From: a virus
DNA: 20,479 nt
Reading direction: 5' to 3' (one strand)
Virus record (IMG/VR): IMGVR_UViG_3300047353_000994
Span: 1 to 20,479 of that record
Below, piece after piece: positions 19,878-20,479 of this stretch (the stretch's first letter is position 1; each line of letters opens with the position of its first letter). Position numbers and translations under genes: made by a program. Under the pieces are notes generated by a model. That model made no database searches. It was not told where the DNA came from and saw only the letters and a list, made by a program, of their open reading frames with translations.

Positions 19878-20479
19878 ATGAAAACATTCGATCAAATTAG
19901 AGAAGAAGCTAAGTCTATTGATGAGGCATCGGCCACAGCAGGTGATCATGAAGATGCAGCGCATGCACATAGAACTGCTTCAAAACAACCTAAACAAGAT
20001 TTAAAAGCAGTAAAAGCTCATGAAAAAGCAGCTGAACATCATGATACTGCCGCTAAGCATCTTAGAAACGGTAATGCATATGCTGCTCAAAATGCACATA
20101 TCAATGCTAAAAATGAAGCTGATAAAGCTAAAGATCATGGTGATGTTCACTCTAAGAGAGCACATGCTGATACACGCGCGATTGGCGAAGGTTTTGTATC
20201 AGCTGCGCAGCGCAAAGCCGTATGGGCATCTAAAGCTGACGGTGGTAAAGGTCATCCAGATAATAAAAAAGAAGCTAAGTCTGCAGATGTAAAGCCTGAA
20301 AAATATACAGATGCAAATGGCAAAGTAAAAATCCGCATGGTTCCAGTTACAAGAGAAGATTATACACCAGCACAAAAAGCTGCAAAAGAAAAAGGTAGAA
20401 TTGGACCTAAGGGCGAAGTTGGAAAAAGAGAGTATGGTTCTGATAAATCAAAAAGAGGTTTTCATAAAGCTCAACGTGG
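19878..20479 (+). CDS. Ala/His/Lys-rich putative internal virion protein (3' end outside window)
   Basis: ATG one base after the previous stop, ribosome binding site AGAGGA. At least 200 residues, open to the window end. MKTFDQIREEAKS is the closest match here to the T4 internal-protein targeting peptide (MKTYQEFIAEA), including the I-R-E site. The next 90 residues are an Ala/His/Lys-rich helical repeat region (HEDAAHAH, KAHEKAAEHHDTAAKH, NAHINAKNEADKAKD). FVSAAQRKAVWASKADGG follows, a motif shared by phage proteins, then a basic tail. A DNA-condensing internal protein fits the composition. Function not proven. Confidence 0.7.
   Translation, partial: MKTFDQIREEAKSIDEASATAGDHEDAAHAHRTASKQPKQDLKAVKAHEKAAEHHDTAAKHLRNGNAYAAQNAHINAKNEADKAKDHGDVHSKRAHADTRAIGEGFVSAAQRKAVWASKADGGKGHPDNKKEAKSADVKPEKYTDANGKVKIRMVPVTREDYTPAQKAAKEKGRIGPKGEVGKREYGSDKSKRGFHKAQR

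Noticed and set aside
1-20479. tRNA genes, CRISPR arrays, transposases, integrase or att sites
   Set aside because: Searched by eye on both strands; apart from the tmRNA acceptor arm no cloverleaf, regular spaced repeats or recombinase motifs were seen.

Overview
The window looks like part of the genome of a marine T4-like (tailed myovirus) phage that infects an alphaproteobacterium, possibly of the SAR11 type. The phage assignment rests on the combination of a ThyX C-terminus, DUF3310, DUF932/TIGR03299, a DUF6267-type protein, a DUF5824-type protein, a 'GRMNPPTxGH' nucleotidyltransferase, T4-late-promoter-like TATAAATA boxes, very low GC and end-to-end overlapping genes. The host inference rests mainly on a circularly permuted tmRNA gene of alphaproteobacterial style. 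No taxonomy search could be run.

Layout. (1) 1-486: the end of thyX overlapping a DUF3310 gene. (2) 452-1244, minus strand: a coiled-coil protein with a C-terminal membrane anchor, a translationally coupled small membrane protein, and a possible small exported Cys-containing protein. (3) 1245-1694: divergent promoters and a phage-encoded permuted (two-piece) ssrA/tmRNA: acceptor piece with CCA, a 109-nt intervening segment, then the coding piece carrying the tag ANDNFAPEMRLAA. (4) 1695-3357: a Rieske-oxygenase-like alpha subunit that lacks its [2Fe-2S] ligands, followed by two coupled small membrane/exported proteins. (5) 3378-12938: a dense run of 15 overlapping enzyme genes. It has seven putative 2OG-Fe(II) dioxygenases, a minimal fatty-acid desaturase, a minimal PLP aminotransferase-like protein, a GNAT-like protein, a radical SAM enzyme, a mini-SDR, a methyltransferase-like protein and two sulfotransferase-like paralogues. 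(6) 12939-15811: small early-type genes (LigA-N-like, SWIM finger, DUF932, tiny peptides) behind repeated terminator/promoter units. (7) 15815-20479: a sigma70-like plus late promoter, then genes for putative internal virion proteins. Five of their N-termini resemble the T4 capsid-targeting peptide with an [I/L]-x-E cleavage site.

How the genes may work together (inference). Region 5 reads as one cotranscribed chemical-modification pathway of very small enzymes, acting on an unknown acyl, glycan or peptide substrate such as the host envelope or a phage surface component. Region 7 reads as a set of enzymes (nuclease-like, ligase-like, nucleotidyltransferase) packaged into the head. The tmRNA may keep ribosomes recycling during late infection or replace host trans-translation. 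The strongest candidates for something new are the permuted phage tmRNA, the oxygenase-rich operon and the packaged-enzyme set.
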